Notes: generated by a model not told the origin, from the sequence alone. Counted from the stretch's first letter, positions 1 through 7,937 are shown. The stretch is DNA of 38,623 nucleotides from Gammaproteobacteria bacterium (GCA_024234975.1 JACKNH010000034.1:1-38623); one strand, 5' to 3'. Numbers and translations: made by a program.

Positions 1-1
1 C

Positions 2-1600
2 GCCGAACGCGGTGCATCGGTCGTCAACGGTTACTACCAGTACAGCCGTAGTGACAGCCGGTTCACGGTTATCGATTTTCCGCGCCTGGACCACATGTAC
101 CGGGCGCTCGATGCTGTCATCGACCCGGGCACCGGCGCCATTGTCTGCCGCTCGACCTTGAGTTTTCCCGCTGATGGCTGCGTCCCCGCCAACATGTTCG
201 GGCCGGGCGCGCCATCGCCCGCGGCCATTGATTACATTCTCGAAGGCGACATGTGGCGCGACTCCATGGTCGAACAGCACTTCGCAGAGCTGAGCGCGCA
301 GACCGAGCTGGAACGCGGGATCACCGGCTCACCAATGATGGTGGCCGGCGGTGTTTCCTTCCGCCGCGAGCGTTTCGACCAGGCGCCCGGCCCTGCGGAT
401 CTGGTCGCGCTGCAGACCCATCCGGCAGCGCAGGAGGGTTACCGCGGCCTGCCTTCCAGTTTTGTCAGCGCCGGCATTCTGCAATTTGCCGGCGTGGGGG
501 AGACGCCCATCGGCGGCCATTTCGACGTCGGTGAAGTGTTCGCCGAAACGCTGGTCCCCCTGGTACGGGATCGGCCGTTGATTAATGCCATGGATTTCAA
601 CGCTGCCGCACGCTACGCGCACTATTCCGGCAGCGGCGGCGTGTTCGCCTGGAAAGCCGGCCTCGACTGGCGGGTGAACGACAGCGTCCGTTTCCGTGTC
701 ACCCGTTCGCGCGATACCCGCGCAGCGACTCTTTCCGAGCGCTTCGACGTCGCTGGCAGCGGCGCGACTGCCTACGATCCGGTGCTGGATGCAACCTACA
801 GTTTCAGCACCATCAGCGGCGGAAATCCGGCCGTGGCGCCGGAACTCGGCGATACCTGGACGCTGGGCATGGTGCTGCAACCCGCGACGCTGCCCAACCT
901 CGGTCTGTCGATTGACTGGTACGACGTCCGTATCAGCGATTACATCACCGTGTTGGGTATTCAACGACTGATCAACGAGTGCTACGCAGGTGCGCAGGAG
1001 TTGTGTGATCGGATTGAACGCAATCCGGTCTCCGGCAACATCACCTGGGTGCAGAATCTTTATTTGAATCTTGCTGCCGCCCGGGTGCGTGGGCTGGATG
1101 TCGAATTCACCTGGCAGCATGCATTGTCACTGTTCGGAACCGGCAATGAATCGATCCGGCTGCGGATACTTTCCAGTTTGTTGGACGAGAATTCCTTCAC
1201 CAATGTAAGTACGGCGACGCGCGACGATGCCGGGACGACATCACTGCCGCGCTGGACCGCGACCGGCATGCTTGCCTATCGCAACGGTCCGTTCGAACTG
1301 GCGCTGACCGGCAGATACATTGCTGATCGCGTGCAGTTCCGCGCGCCTATAGCGCCTTCCGACCAGCTGGATGACAACGGCGTGGACAGCGTGTTCTATA
1401 CCAACCTGCGGTTGGGTTACGAATTTGATCTCGGCGACTACGGGCGCCACAGCCTGTTCTTCAATGTGGCGAACCTGTTCGATGTCGACCCGCCCGTGGT
1501 CGCCAACTGGAGCGATTTTTTTGGCGCCAGCGCATTTCCGCCCGGACTGCATGATACGCTCGGGCGCCGTTTCACACTGGGGCTTGAGTTTGAATTCTGA
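2..1600 (+). CDS. TonB-dependent outer-membrane receptor, C-terminal part (5' end outside window)
   Basis: The reading frame is open from base 2 and ends at the stop at 1598-1600, so about 532 C-terminal residues are present; the signal peptide and most or all of the plug lie upstream. The visible part is beta-barrel: alternating aromatic strands, a GGNPAVAPE segment (the NPxLxPE-type motif of many proteobacterial receptors) near the middle, long loops with a Cys pair (ECYAGAQELC), and a C-terminal strand ending in Phe (FTLGLEFEF), the signal for barrel assembly. Such receptors import siderophores, cobalamin or oligosaccharides using TonB energy. The secreted esterase 59 bp downstream on the same strand hints at a carbohydrate or ester substrate, but that is inference. 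An internal ATG at 95 is not the true start because coding continues upstream of it. Confidence 0.9.
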   Translation, partial: AERGASVVNGYYQYSRSDSRFTVIDFPRLDHMYRALDAVIDPGTGAIVCRSTLSFPADGCVPANMFGPGAPSPAAIDYILEGDMWRDSMVEQHFAELSAQTELERGITGSPMMVAGGVSFRRERFDQAPGPADLVALQTHPAAQEGYRGLPSSFVSAGILQFAGVGETPIGGHFDVGEVFAETLVPLVRDRPLINAMDFNAAARYAHYSGSGGVFAWKAGLDWRVNDSVRFRVTRSRDTRAATLSERFDVAGSGATAYDPVLDATYSFSTISGGNPAVAPELGDTWTLGMVLQPATLPNLGLSIDWYDVRISDYITVLGIQRLINECYAGAQELCDRIERNPVSGNITWVQNLYLNLAAARVRGLDVEFTWQHALSLFGTGNESIRLRILSSLLDENSFTNVSTATRDDAGTTSLPRWTATGMLAYRNGPFELALTGRYIADRVQFRAPIAPSDQLDDNGVDSVFYTNLRLGYEFDLGDYGRHSLFFNVANLFDVDPPVVANWSDFFGASAFPPGLHDTLGRRFTLGLEFEF

Positions 1601-1659
1601 GTGACGCGGGGCACCCGCGCTTCGATATCATCGTTCAACCAACGAGGGGGTTTGAGACC

Positions 1660-2817
1660 ATGCGTTTGCCTGTTGCCACACTGATATGCCTGCTTGCGTT
1701 CAATGCGTACGCGCAGATGCCGGCGCGTACACCCACGCCCAACGACACGCTGCAATCAATTGAAGTGCTGGACGACAACCGGGTGACGTTGCGCGTCTAT
1801 GCGCCGAAGGCGGACGAGGTGACGCTGGTCAGCGACTTTGCCTTTCAGGGGCTGGCCGAAGCGGGCGCCATGCAGCGGGGTGAGGACGGTGTATGGTCGA
1901 TCACGGTCGGACCACTGCCCGCGGATTTCTACAGCTACACATTCGTTGTCGACGGCGTGCGTACCGTGGATCCGAAGAACGCGCTCAACAAGCAAGGTGT
2001 CGCCAGTATCGAGAGCATGTTTCTGCTGCCAGGGCCGGATGCCGACTATGCCGATCAGAAGGACGTGCCGCACGGCGTGATCCAGCAGCTGTGGTATGAC
2101 TCGAATACGCTGGGCATGCAGCGCCGGCTGCATGTCTACACTCCGCCGGGCTACGATGGTTCGACGGCACTGCCGGTGTTCTATCTGTTGCACGGCGGTG
2201 GCGATGAGGATTCCGGCTGGAGCACGATCGGCCGCGCGGGATTCATCATGGACAACCTGTTGGCGCAGGGACTGGCCAGGCCGATGATTGTGGTCATGCC
2301 CAATGGCAGCCTGCCCGCGCCGGCCGCTACGATGCCCGAACGCGGCACGCCGGAATTCACTGCGTTCATGGCCAGTCAGCAGCAACGCTTCACGGACGAA
2401 TTGATGCAAGAGGTCGTGCCGTTCGTGGAGCGGACACTTAACGTCAGGACCGGCCAGGCCAATCGCGCACTCGCGGGCCTGTCGATGGGTGGCGGCCAGA
2501 CCTTGCGCGTATTCACGCAGCATCCTGCGGCCTTCGCACACGTGGCGGTATGGAGTGCCGGGACCGGCGAGACGCCGGAACAGTTCGCCGCGGCCCATGC
2601 GGCGTTCATTGGCGAGGTCGCGTCAATCAATCGCAATGTCAGGGATTTGGAAATTTCGGTCGGCGACGCCGACTTCGCGCTCAACGGCTCACGGGCACTG
2701 GAGCAGGTGTTCCAGACGCACGGCTTGAAGCACCGGTTCATCCTCACCGGCGGTGGTCACACCTGGATCAACTGGCGGCACTATCTCAACGATTACGCGC
2801 AGAAACTGTTCCGCTGA
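1660..2817 (+). CDS. Secreted esterase (esterase D/feruloyl-esterase-like) with N-terminal E-set/CBM48-like domain
   Basis: 385 aa. Residues 1-18 form a signal peptide (cleavage near AYA|Q). Residues about 30-115 resemble the early-set/CBM48 fold that precedes many polysaccharide-associated esterases (RVTLRVYAPKADEVTLVSDF, then a YSYTFVVDG strand). Residues about 125-385 are an alpha/beta hydrolase of the esterase D family: oxyanion-loop YLLHGGGDEDSGW, nucleophile elbow GLSMGG with Ser275, candidate acid D336 or D338, and catalytic His367 in GGGHTWINWR. The family cleaves ester side chains such as feruloyl or acetyl groups on plant or algal polysaccharides, and the two-domain layout fits that role; the real substrate is unknown. 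It follows the TonB receptor by 59 bp and may be co-transcribed with it. Confidence 0.85.
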   Translation: MRLPVATLICLLAFNAYAQMPARTPTPNDTLQSIEVLDDNRVTLRVYAPKADEVTLVSDFAFQGLAEAGAMQRGEDGVWSITVGPLPADFYSYTFVVDGVRTVDPKNALNKQGVASIESMFLLPGPDADYADQKDVPHGVIQQLWYDSNTLGMQRRLHVYTPPGYDGSTALPVFYLLHGGGDEDSGWSTIGRAGFIMDNLLAQGLARPMIVVMPNGSLPAPAATMPERGTPEFTAFMASQQQRFTDELMQEVVPFVERTLNVRTGQANRALAGLSMGGGQTLRVFTQHPAAFAHVAVWSAGTGETPEQFAAAHAAFIGEVASINRNVRDLEISVGDADFALNGSRALEQVFQTHGLKHRFILTGGGHTWINWRHYLNDYAQKLFR

Positions 2818-2848
2818 TCGCGGCGGAACGCAGACCCTGAAGGAAAAT

Positions 2849-2881
2849 CTGCTGACGGCCGTGCAATGCAGCCGTCAGCAG
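2849..2881 (-). terminator. Intrinsic terminator of the aldolase gene (possibly bidirectional)
   Basis: A perfect 11-bp stem (CTGCTGACGGC at 2849-2859, GCCGTCAGCAG at 2871-2881) encloses an 11-nt loop. Read on the minus strand it starts 7 nt past the aldolase stop and is followed by ATTTTCCTT, as expected for a Rho-independent terminator. It also lies 31 nt past the stop of the convergent esterase gene and could serve it, although the plus-strand tract after it is poor in T. Confidence 0.75.
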
Positions 2882-2888
2882 TTGCAGA

Positions 2889-3782
2889 TCAGGTCTTGGA
2901 GGCGTCGTAAATGCTCTGTATCGACGCGTTCAACATCGCGTCGAATTCGGCGGCGGACTGCTGTGCACTCAACCCTTCAACCAGTGCACGTGAGAAGCTG
3001 GCAACCATGTTGTGGTTCCTGGCCAGGCGCGCATTGGCGTCATCGCGGGTGTAACCACCGGACAGTGCGACCACACGCACGACATTGGGATGCGCGATGC
3101 AATCACTGTAGAAGTTCGCCTGCTCCGGCAATGTGAGCTTCAGCATCACGAGCTGGTCTGAATTCAATGCATTCAATTGCTCGAGCATGGCGGCTTTGAG
3201 CAGCGTTTCAGCTTCAGCCTTGTCCGGGCAATGGATGTCGACTTCCGGTTCAATGATGGGTACCAGACCGGCGGCGATGATCTGCTTGCCGACGGTGAAC
3301 TGCTGGTCGACCACGCGTTTGATACCGGTGGCGTTGGCCTGCTTGATGACCGAACGCATCTTGGTGCCGAAGATGTTCTTGCTCCTGGCTTTCTTCAGCA
3401 GCGCGTCGAGATCGGGCATGGGCTTCATCAACTGCACGCCGTCCTGCTCTTCGGCAAGGCCTTTGTCGACCTTCAGAAACGGTACGACGTTCTTCACATT
3501 CCACAGGTAATCGGCGGTCGACTGGCCTTCGATCTGACGATCCATGGTGTTTTCAAACAGAATCGCACCGAGAATGCGGTCGCCGTTGAACGATGGGCTG
3601 GTGACGATACGCGTACGCATCTGGTGGACGACGGTGAACATCTCTTCGTCGTTTGACCAGGCATCACTTTCGATGCCATAGAGTTTCAGTGCCTTCGGCG
3701 TACTGCCGCCGCTCTGGTCCAGGGCAGCAATGAAACCGGGTTGCGTTCTGATTTTCTCCAACTGCTTGGCGGAATTGTCCAT
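2889..3782 (-). CDS. fda: Class I fructose-bisphosphate aldolase (bacterial Fda type)
   Basis: 297 aa, the usual length of the short bacterial class I aldolases. It interconverts fructose 1,6-bisphosphate with glyceraldehyde 3-phosphate and dihydroxyacetone phosphate through a lysine Schiff base, without metal. Seen: GFIAALDQSGGSTPKAL at residues 16-32, EPEVDIH near 178-184 with the catalytic glutamates, and LKLTLPEQ with the probable Schiff-base Lys215. I chose ATG 3780-3782 because AGAGG lies about 5-9 nt upstream and the family N-terminus begins here; an in-frame extension to 3893 has no family match. It is monocistronic, ends in a strong terminator, and no other glycolytic gene is adjacent. 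Confidence 0.93.
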   Translation of the reverse strand: MDNSAKQLEKIRTQPGFIAALDQSGGSTPKALKLYGIESDAWSNDEEMFTVVHQMRTRIVTSPSFNGDRILGAILFENTMDRQIEGQSTADYLWNVKNVVPFLKVDKGLAEEQDGVQLMKPMPDLDALLKKARSKNIFGTKMRSVIKQANATGIKRVVDQQFTVGKQIIAAGLVPIIEPEVDIHCPDKAEAETLLKAAMLEQLNALNSDQLVMLKLTLPEQANFYSDCIAHPNVVRVVALSGGYTRDDANARLARNHNMVASFSRALVEGLSAQQSAAEFDAMLNASIQSIYDASKT

Positions 3783-4281
3783 GTGACCTCTTATCGGTGG
3801 GCGTTTGAAAAAAGTACCGGGCCGGTGCCGTGACCGACGCCGGTCCGGCCGTTCCGTTTGCGTGGCGCCCGATTCTACCCGATGAAGGCGCATACGACGA
3901 ACCGGCCCAAATCAAAACTTTTGCGGATTCCGTCGGCTGCCCCCGCCTGAACCCGACCGCATCGTCGTGTGGACGACGGATTGCAAGAAATTTACAAGTA
4001 GCGCCAATGCCTGGTCAGGTGGCGCCACAGGGCTTGACCGGCTTCGGTGGGTCAGCCCATATCGTGCTGAACCTCACGCGACACCTGTTCCCGCGCTCGC
4101 CCATCCATGTCTTTGCCCGGGACGCCGCCGCCCGCGAACCCGGTGCGGTATTGGGTCGGCGCCACTGAGGAACACTCGCCGCTGGCGCTGAAGCGCGAGC
4201 CGGTGCGCGGCGCGAAGGTGCTGATCGTTGAGCGCTGACCGTCAGGTTGGGGGATGCGGTGATCACACGAATCGGGGTGTC
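3783..4281. other. Long intergenic stretch, largely featureless
   Basis: Together with the hairpin element this forms a 678-bp gap between the aldolase start and the DUF3237 stop. The first 100 bp should hold the aldolase promoter, but I see no convincing -35/-10 pair. Apart from a possible short coding remnant (4107-4238, listed separately) I find no supported gene. Open frames on both strands here lack ribosome-binding sites and family similarity. Confidence 0.5.
4107..4238 (+). CDS. Possible 43-aa ORF or 3' remnant of a lost gene
   Basis: The frame is closed upstream by TGA at 4068-4070 and runs from ATG 4107 to TGA 4236-4238. Its last 32 residues (NPVRYWVGATEEHSPLALK followed by REPVRGAKVLIVER) have protein-like composition and high GC at third positions, and look like the natural C-terminus of a larger protein. 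There is no clear ribosome-binding site and I do not recognise the family. It may be a relic left by a deletion, with the hairpin element starting 43 bp downstream, or it may be chance. Confidence 0.2.
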   Translation: MSLPGTPPPANPVRYWVGATEEHSPLALKREPVRGAKVLIVER

Positions 4282-4385
4282 GCCTGGTGAGATGCGAATG
4301 CAAGGACTCGCTGTGAATACGTCCTTGTACGCTCGGGCTCGGCATCCCTGCCTCGCACGGTCCTCGCATTCGCATCTCACCAGGC
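4282..4385. repeat. Dispersed hairpin element, copy A (conserved core, copy-specific arms)
   Basis: Outer arms GCCTGGTGAGATGCGAATGC (4282-4301) and its exact reverse complement (4366-4385) form a perfect 20-bp stem. After one mismatch an AGGAC/GTCCT stem (4303-4307/4360-4364) closes a 62-nt core (4303-4364). The core can fold two small hairpins: TACG-TCCT-TGTA (4318-4329) and GGCA-TCCC-TGCC (4341-4352). The core is shared with copy B at 19012-19073, differing at 5 of 62 positions, whereas the outer arms are unrelated. The element begins 75 nt beyond the stop of the minus-strand DUF3237 gene, so it may act in 3'-end formation; there is no following T-tract. Similar cores recur in many gammaproteobacterial genomes as far as I recall. 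Confidence 0.85.
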
Positions 4386-4460
4386 AACCTTGAACGCCGT
4401 GCAAACGTCCAGCCCGGCGCCGAACCCCTCGTGCAAACTGTTCGAGCGTGGCCGAAATGG

Positions 4461-4988
4461 TTACTGCACTTTGAACACCCGGATGATGACGGCGGACATA
4501 TCCGGGGCGGGCGTGACGGTGCCGACGAAAATCGACTGGTTCAGCCAGGCGTAGGGACCATCGGCCGGGGCGAAGAATTTCGGTGAGCTCATCAGGTAAC
4601 GCGCGCCGCCGGCTTCAGCCGGTGGTACTCCCAGGCCGTGGTTGTTGACGATGATGTTGGCGCCGTCGTCGGTTCGTAGCGCGTAGATGGCGGTCAATTC
4701 GGTGGCGCCATCGCTACGGGTCAATTGCCAGTCGGCGCCACCGGGCACGACTTCGCCGCGAATGCCGTTGCCCACGAATGTGCCACCGGTGATGGGGATG
4801 TAGCGGCGCGTGCCCGCATCGCTGGTGCCGACTTCGATGGCGGGGGTGATGCTCGCGGTGATCTGCAGTACGGGAACGGCTTGGGGCGCGGTCAGCGCGG
4901 CAGGATTCCAACTGTCCGCCGCCTGAGCGGCAGGTAGTGCAAAGAGGGTTGTCAGCAGCATTAATGCACGTGTCACGGTGGTGCGCAT
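4461..4988 (-). CDS. Secreted DUF3237 family protein
   Basis: 175 aa. Residues 1-23 are a signal peptide ending ALPAAQA|A, so the mature protein is periplasmic or exported. The rest matches DUF3237 (UPF0311): an early ITASITPAIEVG strand, the family core YIPITGGTFVGNGIRGEVVPGGADWQ (in part), then YALRTDDGANIIVNNHG and a C-terminal barrel strand. DUF3237 proteins are small beta-barrels of unknown function, often beside aromatic or sugar-modifying enzymes. The gene follows the fructosamine kinase gene by 39 bp and is probably the last gene of that operon. Hairpin copy A lies just past its stop. Function is not assignable from sequence. Confidence 0.8.
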   Translation of the reverse strand: MRTTVTRALMLLTTLFALPAAQAADSWNPAALTAPQAVPVLQITASITPAIEVGTSDAGTRRYIPITGGTFVGNGIRGEVVPGGADWQLTRSDGATELTAIYALRTDDGANIIVNNHGLGVPPAEAGGARYLMSSPKFFAPADGPYAWLNQSIFVGTVTPAPDMSAVIIRVFKVQ

Positions 4989-5027
4989 GGCCTTGGTCCT
5001 TTCAGTGCTCAGGTACGCTATTGAACG

Positions 5028-5909
5028 TCATGTGCATTCACGCAGCAAGCCGTCGATCATCTGCTGGGCCTGCGCACGGTAACTGCCACCGAACAGATTG
5101 GCGTGATTCACGCAGTGGTAGAGATTGTACAGCGTGCGCCGTCGTTGATAGCCGGGCGCGGGCGGGCGCGCGGCAAAGTAGGCATGGTAAAAGGGCGGGG
5201 CGAAACCGCCGAAGAATTCGCTGAAGGCAAGGTCGGCTTCAGCATCACCGCAGTAACACGCAGGATCGATCAGCACTGGCTGCCCGGTCTCATCGAAAAT
5301 CACGTTGCCTGACCAGAGATCGCCGTGTAAGAGCGACGGTATGACGGCGTATCCGGCAAGCAACGTCGGGACCGCATCCAGCAGTGGTTCGACATTGCGT
5401 AGTCCGATGCCTTGCTGTTGCGCCAGCTCGAACTGGAACCTTAGCCGCTGGTCGCGGAAGAACGTCGCCCAATCAGCTGACGGTGAATTGCGTTGAATCG
5501 ACGTGCCGATGAAATTATCTTGCGGGAAACCGAAAGCCGGCTGTGCAACGTCGTGTAGTGCCGCGAGCTGTCGACCCAGTTGTCTCCACGCGGCGGCATC
5601 CGGGCGGAAAGCTTTTATGGCTTCGAGGACCAAGCCCGCCGTTGTCGAAGTTTCCACCAGACCGATCACCTGCGGTGTACGCAGGGTGCCGGTGGCGGCA
5701 ATCGCGGCCAGGCCGTCGGCTTCGGCGGTGAACAGTGCGCGCTGAGTCGACTGGTTGGTTTTCAGGAAGAAGCGATGCAAGCCATCGCTGACGATGCTTG
5801 CGGCATTGATGGAGCCCCCGCCCAGAGACTGGACTGCATCGGTTCGGAAGGTTGTCCCGAGATGGTGTGACAGCAGGCTGTCCACCGCGTCACGCAGTTC
5901 GGCATCCAC
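5028..5909 (-). CDS. Fructosamine/ketoamine kinase family protein (YniA-like)
   Basis: 293 aa, the normal length for the FN3K family. It phosphorylates ketoamines (sugar adducts on protein amines) at C3, making the adduct unstable and so repairing glycated protein. Seen: Gly-rich LGGGSINAA near 29-37, probable ATP-binding Lys50 (FFLKTN), catalytic loop LLHGDLWSGN with Asp197, and metal-binding IDPACYCGDAEADLA with Asp215, all diagnostic of FN3K rather than general aminoglycoside kinases. Bacterial members are reported to prefer ribulosamines and erythrulosamines. It starts 10 bp after the stop of the LMW-PTP gene, a pairing seen in other bacteria, which suggests a shared deglycation role. Confidence 0.9.
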   Translation of the reverse strand: MDAELRDAVDSLLSHHLGTTFRTDAVQSLGGGSINAASIVSDGLHRFFLKTNQSTQRALFTAEADGLAAIAATGTLRTPQVIGLVETSTTAGLVLEAIKAFRPDAAAWRQLGRQLAALHDVAQPAFGFPQDNFIGTSIQRNSPSADWATFFRDQRLRFQFELAQQQGIGLRNVEPLLDAVPTLLAGYAVIPSLLHGDLWSGNVIFDETGQPVLIDPACYCGDAEADLAFSEFFGGFAPPFYHAYFAARPPAPGYQRRRTLYNLYHCVNHANLFGGSYRAQAQQMIDGLLRECT

Positions 5910-5919
5910 AGCCGCCGAG

Positions 5920-6414
5920 CTATCCCGCCGTGCGCTGGCGGCGAATCATGGTGATGAGGTGCGCACAGCCGTCTTCCAGCAGATCGATGACGTAGTCGAA
6001 GCCGGCGGCGCCGCCGTAATACGGATCGGGCACCGCGCTGTCTTCGAAATGCGTCAGGAATTCGCAGAAGCGGCGGATATCGTGTTTCGGCGCATCGCCG
6101 GACATATTCAGCAGGTGATGGTAATTGTCATCATCCATCGCCAGCACCAGATCAAAATCGTCCAGATCCTGGCGGGTGACTTTACGCGCGGTACCGGTCA
6201 TCGGGTAACCGCGGCGTTGGCCGGTGGCAATCATCCGTTGATCTGGCGGTTCGCCCACATGGTAAGCCGCGGTGCCGGCGGAATCGCAGCGGATGACGTC
6301 AGCGAGCCCAACCTGTTCCAGCTGTGCCCGCATCACGTTTTCGCCGGCGGGCGAGCGGCAGATGTTGCCCATACAGACAAACAATACGGAATTGACTTCA
6401 GACAGTGGTTTCAT
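5920..6414 (-). CDS. Low-molecular-weight protein-tyrosine-phosphatase family
   Basis: 164 aa. The N-terminal P-loop VLFVCMGNICRSP carries the C-x5-R-S signature (nucleophile Cys14, Arg20), and AVPDPYYG supplies the general-acid Asp130. The fold and length match LMW-PTP. Members dephosphorylate phosphotyrosine or, in the subgroup linked to fructosamine kinases, sugar phosphates such as ribulosamine 5-phosphate. The start is uncertain: ATG 6414 gives the usual N-terminus but has no clear ribosome-binding site, and an in-frame ATG at 6438 is also possible. It is the first gene of the probable operon with the kinase (10 bp downstream) and DUF3237. There is no capsule or Wzc tyrosine-kinase gene nearby, which argues against a Wzb role. 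Confidence 0.9.
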   Translation of the reverse strand: MKPLSEVNSVLFVCMGNICRSPAGENVMRAQLEQVGLADVIRCDSAGTAAYHVGEPPDQRMIATGQRRGYPMTGTARKVTRQDLDDFDLVLAMDDDNYHHLLNMSGDAPKHDIRRFCEFLTHFEDSAVPDPYYGGAAGFDYVIDLLEDGCAHLITMIRRQRTAG

Positions 6415-6566
6415 CACAGGAGTCGGTCGATTGCGCATCAGGCATTGACTTGAATGGTGGCCGGGCCTGAGGGCCTTGGCAAGCCACGTCAGCAAATGCT
6501 GCGAGCAGCGCTGCCAGAGAAGTGACCAGTCCTGAAGCCGGAATGGTTTTGGCTGGCCGAAATGGA

Positions 6567-6588
6567 AGAGGCCCCTTGCGGGGCCTCT
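6567..6588 (-). terminator. Intrinsic terminator of the PEP-CTERM gene
   Basis: A perfect 9-bp GC-rich stem AGAGGCCCC (6567-6575) / GGGGCCTCT (6580-6588) has a 4-nt loop. It lies 29 nt past the stop of the minus-strand gene at 6618. On that strand the stem is followed by TCCATTT, a modest T-rich tract. Confidence 0.75.
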
Positions 6589-6617
6589 CGTTCTTGTCGT
6601 TATAACGTGGGTGAAGC

Positions 6618-7853
6618 TTACTTGGTACGCATGCGACGGCGGGCGCCCATGCCGGCCAGACCAATACCGAGCAGGGCCAGCGTGGTCGGCTCAGGTACCG
6701 TGCCGTCCTGGACGAACGTCGTGATCGGGATCTGACGCATCTGCACGTCGCCCGCGCTGACGAACGTCAGGCCGGTGACAAACGCCTGGGTATCCAGCGG
6801 ATCCAGCATTTCGTTGACGTCGATACCGGTGATGCGGAAGCTCGAAAAACCGGCCAGGTCGAGGCCGAGGAAGTCGAACGGAACGCCGGCCAGCAGCGCG
6901 TAGTCATTGCCACCCACCGTCAACACAAACTCGCTGTCGCCCGGCAAGGCCTGCACTTGGACGCTGGCGAAGTTCGGGCCGGAATCAACCACGTAGTCGT
7001 AGCCGATGGCGACGTCCGGGTCGATCCAGATGCGTTCGTTCAACTGAATGTTGAAATCGAACTCGTAACCCGCTTCGGTCACGACCGGCAGCAACGGATT
7101 GTCGGCCGTCGTGCCCGGGGTGGCGCCTTCGCGAATGGCGAACGACCACAAACCGGCATCACCGCCTGCGACGTTGGTCGAGTTCTGCAGGTCGAGAACG
7201 GCTGCAGTACGGGACCCTGGCAGCGTGAAGGTCTGGTCTGCATCAAACGTACCGGCATCGAACCCTGCCTGTGCCGGTGTACCACCGAGGCCGCCGGTGC
7301 CGCCGCTGGCGTTACCCGTGGTCCATTCCAGGCGGTCATAGCGGAACTCGATGTCAAAGTTGCCGCCACCCTGATTGCGCAGCAGCAACTGGAAGTTGTT
7401 GGTCTTCGAGGCGTTCTGTGAGTAGTAACCGACATCCTTCCACGTCACAACCACAGTGTCGGAATTCGGCGAGCCGACGTACACGTTGCCACAGGAGCCA
7501 CAGCGGGTATCGACGTCACCCCAGTAGGGCGCAATCATCGGATTCGAGCTGGCCGGAAACGCGTTGGGGGTGAAGGTTCCGACAGCGCCCTCAAACGTGA
7601 TGTTGCCGTTGTTGTTCACCCAGAACGTGTTGTAGATGCCGCCATAAAAATCAATTTCGAACGGCAGGTTGAGCTGGCTGGAGGAGCCATCATCATTCGG
7701 CTGCATGGCGAGATCGCCGTACCCGCCGTTTGCCAGGTTGCCAAAGGTCAGCAGCGGTACCGCCTGGACGCTGGCCGTGCCGGCCATCAGGCCCAGCGCA
7801 ATGCCGGCAGCCAATGCTTTACGGCTGGCTTGTGAAAGAAAACGTGTGTTCAT
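6618..7853 (-). CDS. PEP-CTERM sorting-domain protein with nidogen-like (NIDO) domain
   Basis: 411 aa. Residues 1-31 are a signal peptide (ending SVQA). Residues about 32-200 resemble the extracellular NIDO domain (FEIDFYGGIYNTFWVNNNGNI in part, MIAPYWGDVDTR, VVTWKDVGYY, NFDIEFRYDRLEWTTG). The C-terminus is a complete PEP-CTERM tripartite tail: VPEPTT, hydrophobic LALLGIGLAGMG, then RRRMR. Such proteins are exported, cleaved at the tail by an exosortase (EpsH/XrtA), and released into exopolysaccharide matrix or the surface. No exosortase gene lies in this window, so it must be elsewhere. AAGAGGAG 10 nt upstream supports ATG 7853. Expression is probably sigma-54 dependent (see 7922-7937). A terminator follows the gene. 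Confidence 0.92.
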   Translation of the reverse strand: MNTRFLSQASRKALAAGIALGLMAGTASVQAVPLLTFGNLANGGYGDLAMQPNDDGSSSQLNLPFEIDFYGGIYNTFWVNNNGNITFEGAVGTFTPNAFPASSNPMIAPYWGDVDTRCGSCGNVYVGSPNSDTVVVTWKDVGYYSQNASKTNNFQLLLRNQGGGNFDIEFRYDRLEWTTGNASGGTGGLGGTPAQAGFDAGTFDADQTFTLPGSRTAAVLDLQNSTNVAGGDAGLWSFAIREGATPGTTADNPLLPVVTEAGYEFDFNIQLNERIWIDPDVAIGYDYVVDSGPNFASVQVQALPGDSEFVLTVGGNDYALLAGVPFDFLGLDLAGFSSFRITGIDVNEMLDPLDTQAFVTGLTFVSAGDVQMRQIPITTFVQDGTVPEPTTLALLGIGLAGMGARRRMRTK

Positions 7854-7921
7854 GTTGCTTGAACTCCTCTTGGGACTTTTTTCGACTTCTAGGAATTGAC
7901 CAAAATGCTGTAATCCCTGGG

Positions 7922-7937
7922 TGCAAGATTCGAGCCA
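7922..7937 (-). promoter_or_regulatory. Sigma-54 (RpoN) -24/-12 promoter
   Basis: Read on the minus strand, TGGCTCGAATCTTGCA matches the RpoN consensus TGGCACG-N4-TTGCA at every defined position except one (T for A at position 5), with exact GG-to-GC spacing. It would start transcription near 7911, giving a leader of about 58 nt before ATG 7853. Many PEP-CTERM genes are known or predicted to be controlled by RpoN with the PrsK/PrsR two-component system, so the context agrees. No RpoN activator gene is present in the window. Confidence 0.75.

Noticed and set aside
4015..4404. Minus-strand open frames running through hairpin copy A
   Set aside because: Their coding potential comes from the repeat itself; frames through such repeats give spurious proteins, and there is no ribosome-binding site.
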